Virus record (IMG/VR): IMGVR_UViG_3300025168_000193
Coordinates: 1 to 41,288 of that record
DNA length: 41,288 nucleotides
From: a virus
Reading direction: 5' to 3' (one strand)
The notes beneath the pieces are model-generated. The model saw only the letters and a list, made by a program, of their open reading frames with translations, was not told the origin of the DNA and did not search any database. Positions 40,105-41,288 of the stretch are shown piece by piece. How positions within the stretch are numbered: position 1 is the stretch's first letter; every line of letters starts with the position of its first letter. A program made the position numbers and the translations under genes.

Positions 40105-41288
40105 ATGTTAAAACCCTTTGGTTTTTTTGGTTTTAGTGGTATTCCATTTGAAAACACCTACTCATTAGAGTTTGATGGAGTAAATGAATATTTAACAACA
40201 CCTGCGAAAGTAAACTTAGGAGTAAATAGTACTATCTCTTATTGGTTTAAAGGTGGCACAAATGCAAATAATACACTACTTGGCGAAGATGATAATCAAT
40301 ATGATTATGTTGTTCAGTTAGCTACAGGAACAGGTCAAGTAGCTTTTAGAGTTGGAACTAAGTACTCAACTTGGGTAGGAGTAACAGAGTTGAGTGATAA
40401 TGCGTGGCATCACTACGCTTTTGTAAGAAATAGTACGTCTGCTGATTTATATGTCGATGGAAGTTTAAAAACAAAAACAGTAGTAGGTGTATATGATGGA
40501 ACTGATACAACATTCCACGTATTAGGCGCGCAAGGAAATTTCGCATTACCAATAGATGGTTTTATAGATGAATTTTCTGGATGGAATAGCGCATTAAGTG
40601 CTGCCAATGTAACAGCCTTATATAATTCAGGCTCTCCTACGGACTTAAAGGACACATTAGTAAGTAATCCTATTGTATGGTGGAGAAATGGAGATGGTAC
40701 TGCATTGTTTAGAAATGCAGAATGGGATATACCAAACGAAATGGCATCTGATTATTTTTCTCAGTATTCAATGGAGTTTGATGGGGTTGATGATTCAATA
40801 GAAATTGGTGCAGCATCTTTAGGAATTACTGGCGCAATCTCTGTTTCTTGTTGGTTTAAAATTCCCACAACAAATACTGGTGGTGGTGGAACAAATATTC
40901 AAGCGTTAGTAGTTGAAGATGAAACTGGTGGAGTAAATAGAAACTGGAATTTACTGTGGAGAGGAACTGGTTATAATGTCATTTATTGGAGCATTTATGC
41001 ATCAGATGGCAATTACTATGGTAATACATCAACTGGCTTTACTCCTAATGATGGGAATTGGCATCATTTATTAGGCACATACGATGGAACTACAACTACG
41101 AATGGAATTAAATTATACATTGACGGAGTATTAAATCATCAAGCAACATCAGGTGCATCAGGTTTAAGAGCAACATCTACAGTTGAACCAACGATAGGTA
41201 GTTTGACTTCTGCTGCAGGTTGGTTTTTTCAAGGTAATATAGATGAAGTTTCAGTGTTCGATGCAGTAAAAGTGCCATCAGATGTTTC
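40105..41288 (+). CDS. Tandem LamG/concanavalin-fold adhesin (3' partial, 394 aa visible)
   Basis: Two LamG-like jelly-roll domains in tandem. Each starts YSLEFDGVNEYL or YSMEFDGVDDSIEIG and has the conserved strand and His region: ISYWFKGG ... DNAWHHYAFVRNSTSADLYV, and VSCWFKIP ... GNWHHLLGTYDGTTTTNGIK, ending with DGFIDEFSGWN and GNIDEVSVFD. LamG domains bind carbohydrate or glycoprotein, so this is probably a receptor-binding or surface adhesin of the virion. No signal peptide. The frame is still open at the window edge, so further domains are expected. Confidence 0.75.
   Translation, partial: MLKPFGFFGFSGIPFENTYSLEFDGVNEYLTTPAKVNLGVNSTISYWFKGGTNANNTLLGEDDNQYDYVVQLATGTGQVAFRVGTKYSTWVGVTELSDNAWHHYAFVRNSTSADLYVDGSLKTKTVVGVYDGTDTTFHVLGAQGNFALPIDGFIDEFSGWNSALSAANVTALYNSGSPTDLKDTLVSNPIVWWRNGDGTALFRNAEWDIPNEMASDYFSQYSMEFDGVDDSIEIGAASLGITGAISVSCWFKIPTTNTGGGGTNIQALVVEDETGGVNRNWNLLWRGTGYNVIYWSIYASDGNYYGNTSTGFTPNDGNWHHLLGTYDGTTTTNGIKLYIDGVLNHQATSGASGLRATSTVEPTIGSLTSAAGWFFQGNIDEVSVFDAVKVPSDV

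Noticed and set aside
40358-40655. Open frames on the - strand within the LamG gene
   Set aside because: They are antisense to two clear LamG domains and have no promoter or conserved motif.
1-41288. Integrated prophage or plasmid origin of the window
   Set aside because: No integrase, excisionase, partition or plasmid replication gene and no host flanks are visible; gene content is that of a virulent or free phage genome.

Overview
The window looks like about 41 kb of a tailed double-stranded DNA phage that infects a member of the Bacteroidota. This rests on four observations: the DNA is strongly AT-rich; recurrent TATATTTG hexamer/octamer sites (the Bacteroidota -7 element TAnnTTTG) precede gene blocks; A-rich tracts rather than Shine-Dalgarno sites precede most start codons; and two fibre-like proteins carry a C-terminal module typical of Bacteroidota phage and surface proteins. 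No integrase, repressor/att arrangement or partition system is visible, so a temperate life cycle is not supported. Portal, capsid, tail tube and DNA polymerase genes are absent. The first gene runs in from the left edge and the last runs out of the right edge, so this is part of a larger genome whose missing morphogenesis block probably joins the right end to the left end.

Layout. (1) 1-9997, + strand: one giant polyvalent protein (more than 3300 residues) with an HELVH zincin site and other modules typical of phage large polyvalent proteins, probably packaged and injected with the DNA. (2) 10.0-14.2 kb, + strand: small conserved protein, three repetitive or Ig-like structural proteins, a fibre-like protein and two small proteins, closed by a bidirectional terminator. 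(3) 14.3-36.2 kb, - strand: one long leftward block. It holds, from its downstream end, lysis genes (holin-like, YkuD-like lysin), regulators and an OB-fold ssDNA-binding-like protein, a RuvC-like resolvase, an orphan adenine methyltransferase, an AEP primase-helicase fusion, a DnaA-domain-IV-like protein, a SNF2 helicase, a RecB-like nuclease, an HNH nuclease, a NinB-like protein, an M20/M28-like metallopeptidase fused to zinc ribbons, and at its upstream end an accessory region of tiny membrane proteins, zinc ribbons and two tRNA-like RNAs. (4) 36.2-37.0 kb: a 0.7-kb divergent, gene-free region with tandem 11-bp iterons and a duplicated (TA)n-rich unit, the best origin/control-region candidate here. 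(5) 37.0-41.3 kb, + strand: large terminase, a fibre-like protein and a tandem LamG-domain adhesin cut by the window edge.

How it fits together: the leftward block is the early/middle programme (host takeover, replication, recombination, modification, lysis at its far end), and the rightward genes are packaging and virion genes. The primase-helicase, DnaA-like protein, SSB-like protein, SNF2 helicase, RecB-like nuclease, HNH nuclease and RuvC-like resolvase form a replication/recombination set whose polymerase is either host-supplied or outside the window. Many genes overlap by 1 or 4 bases (TAATG, ATGA), consistent with tight translational coupling, and TGA is clearly used as a stop.
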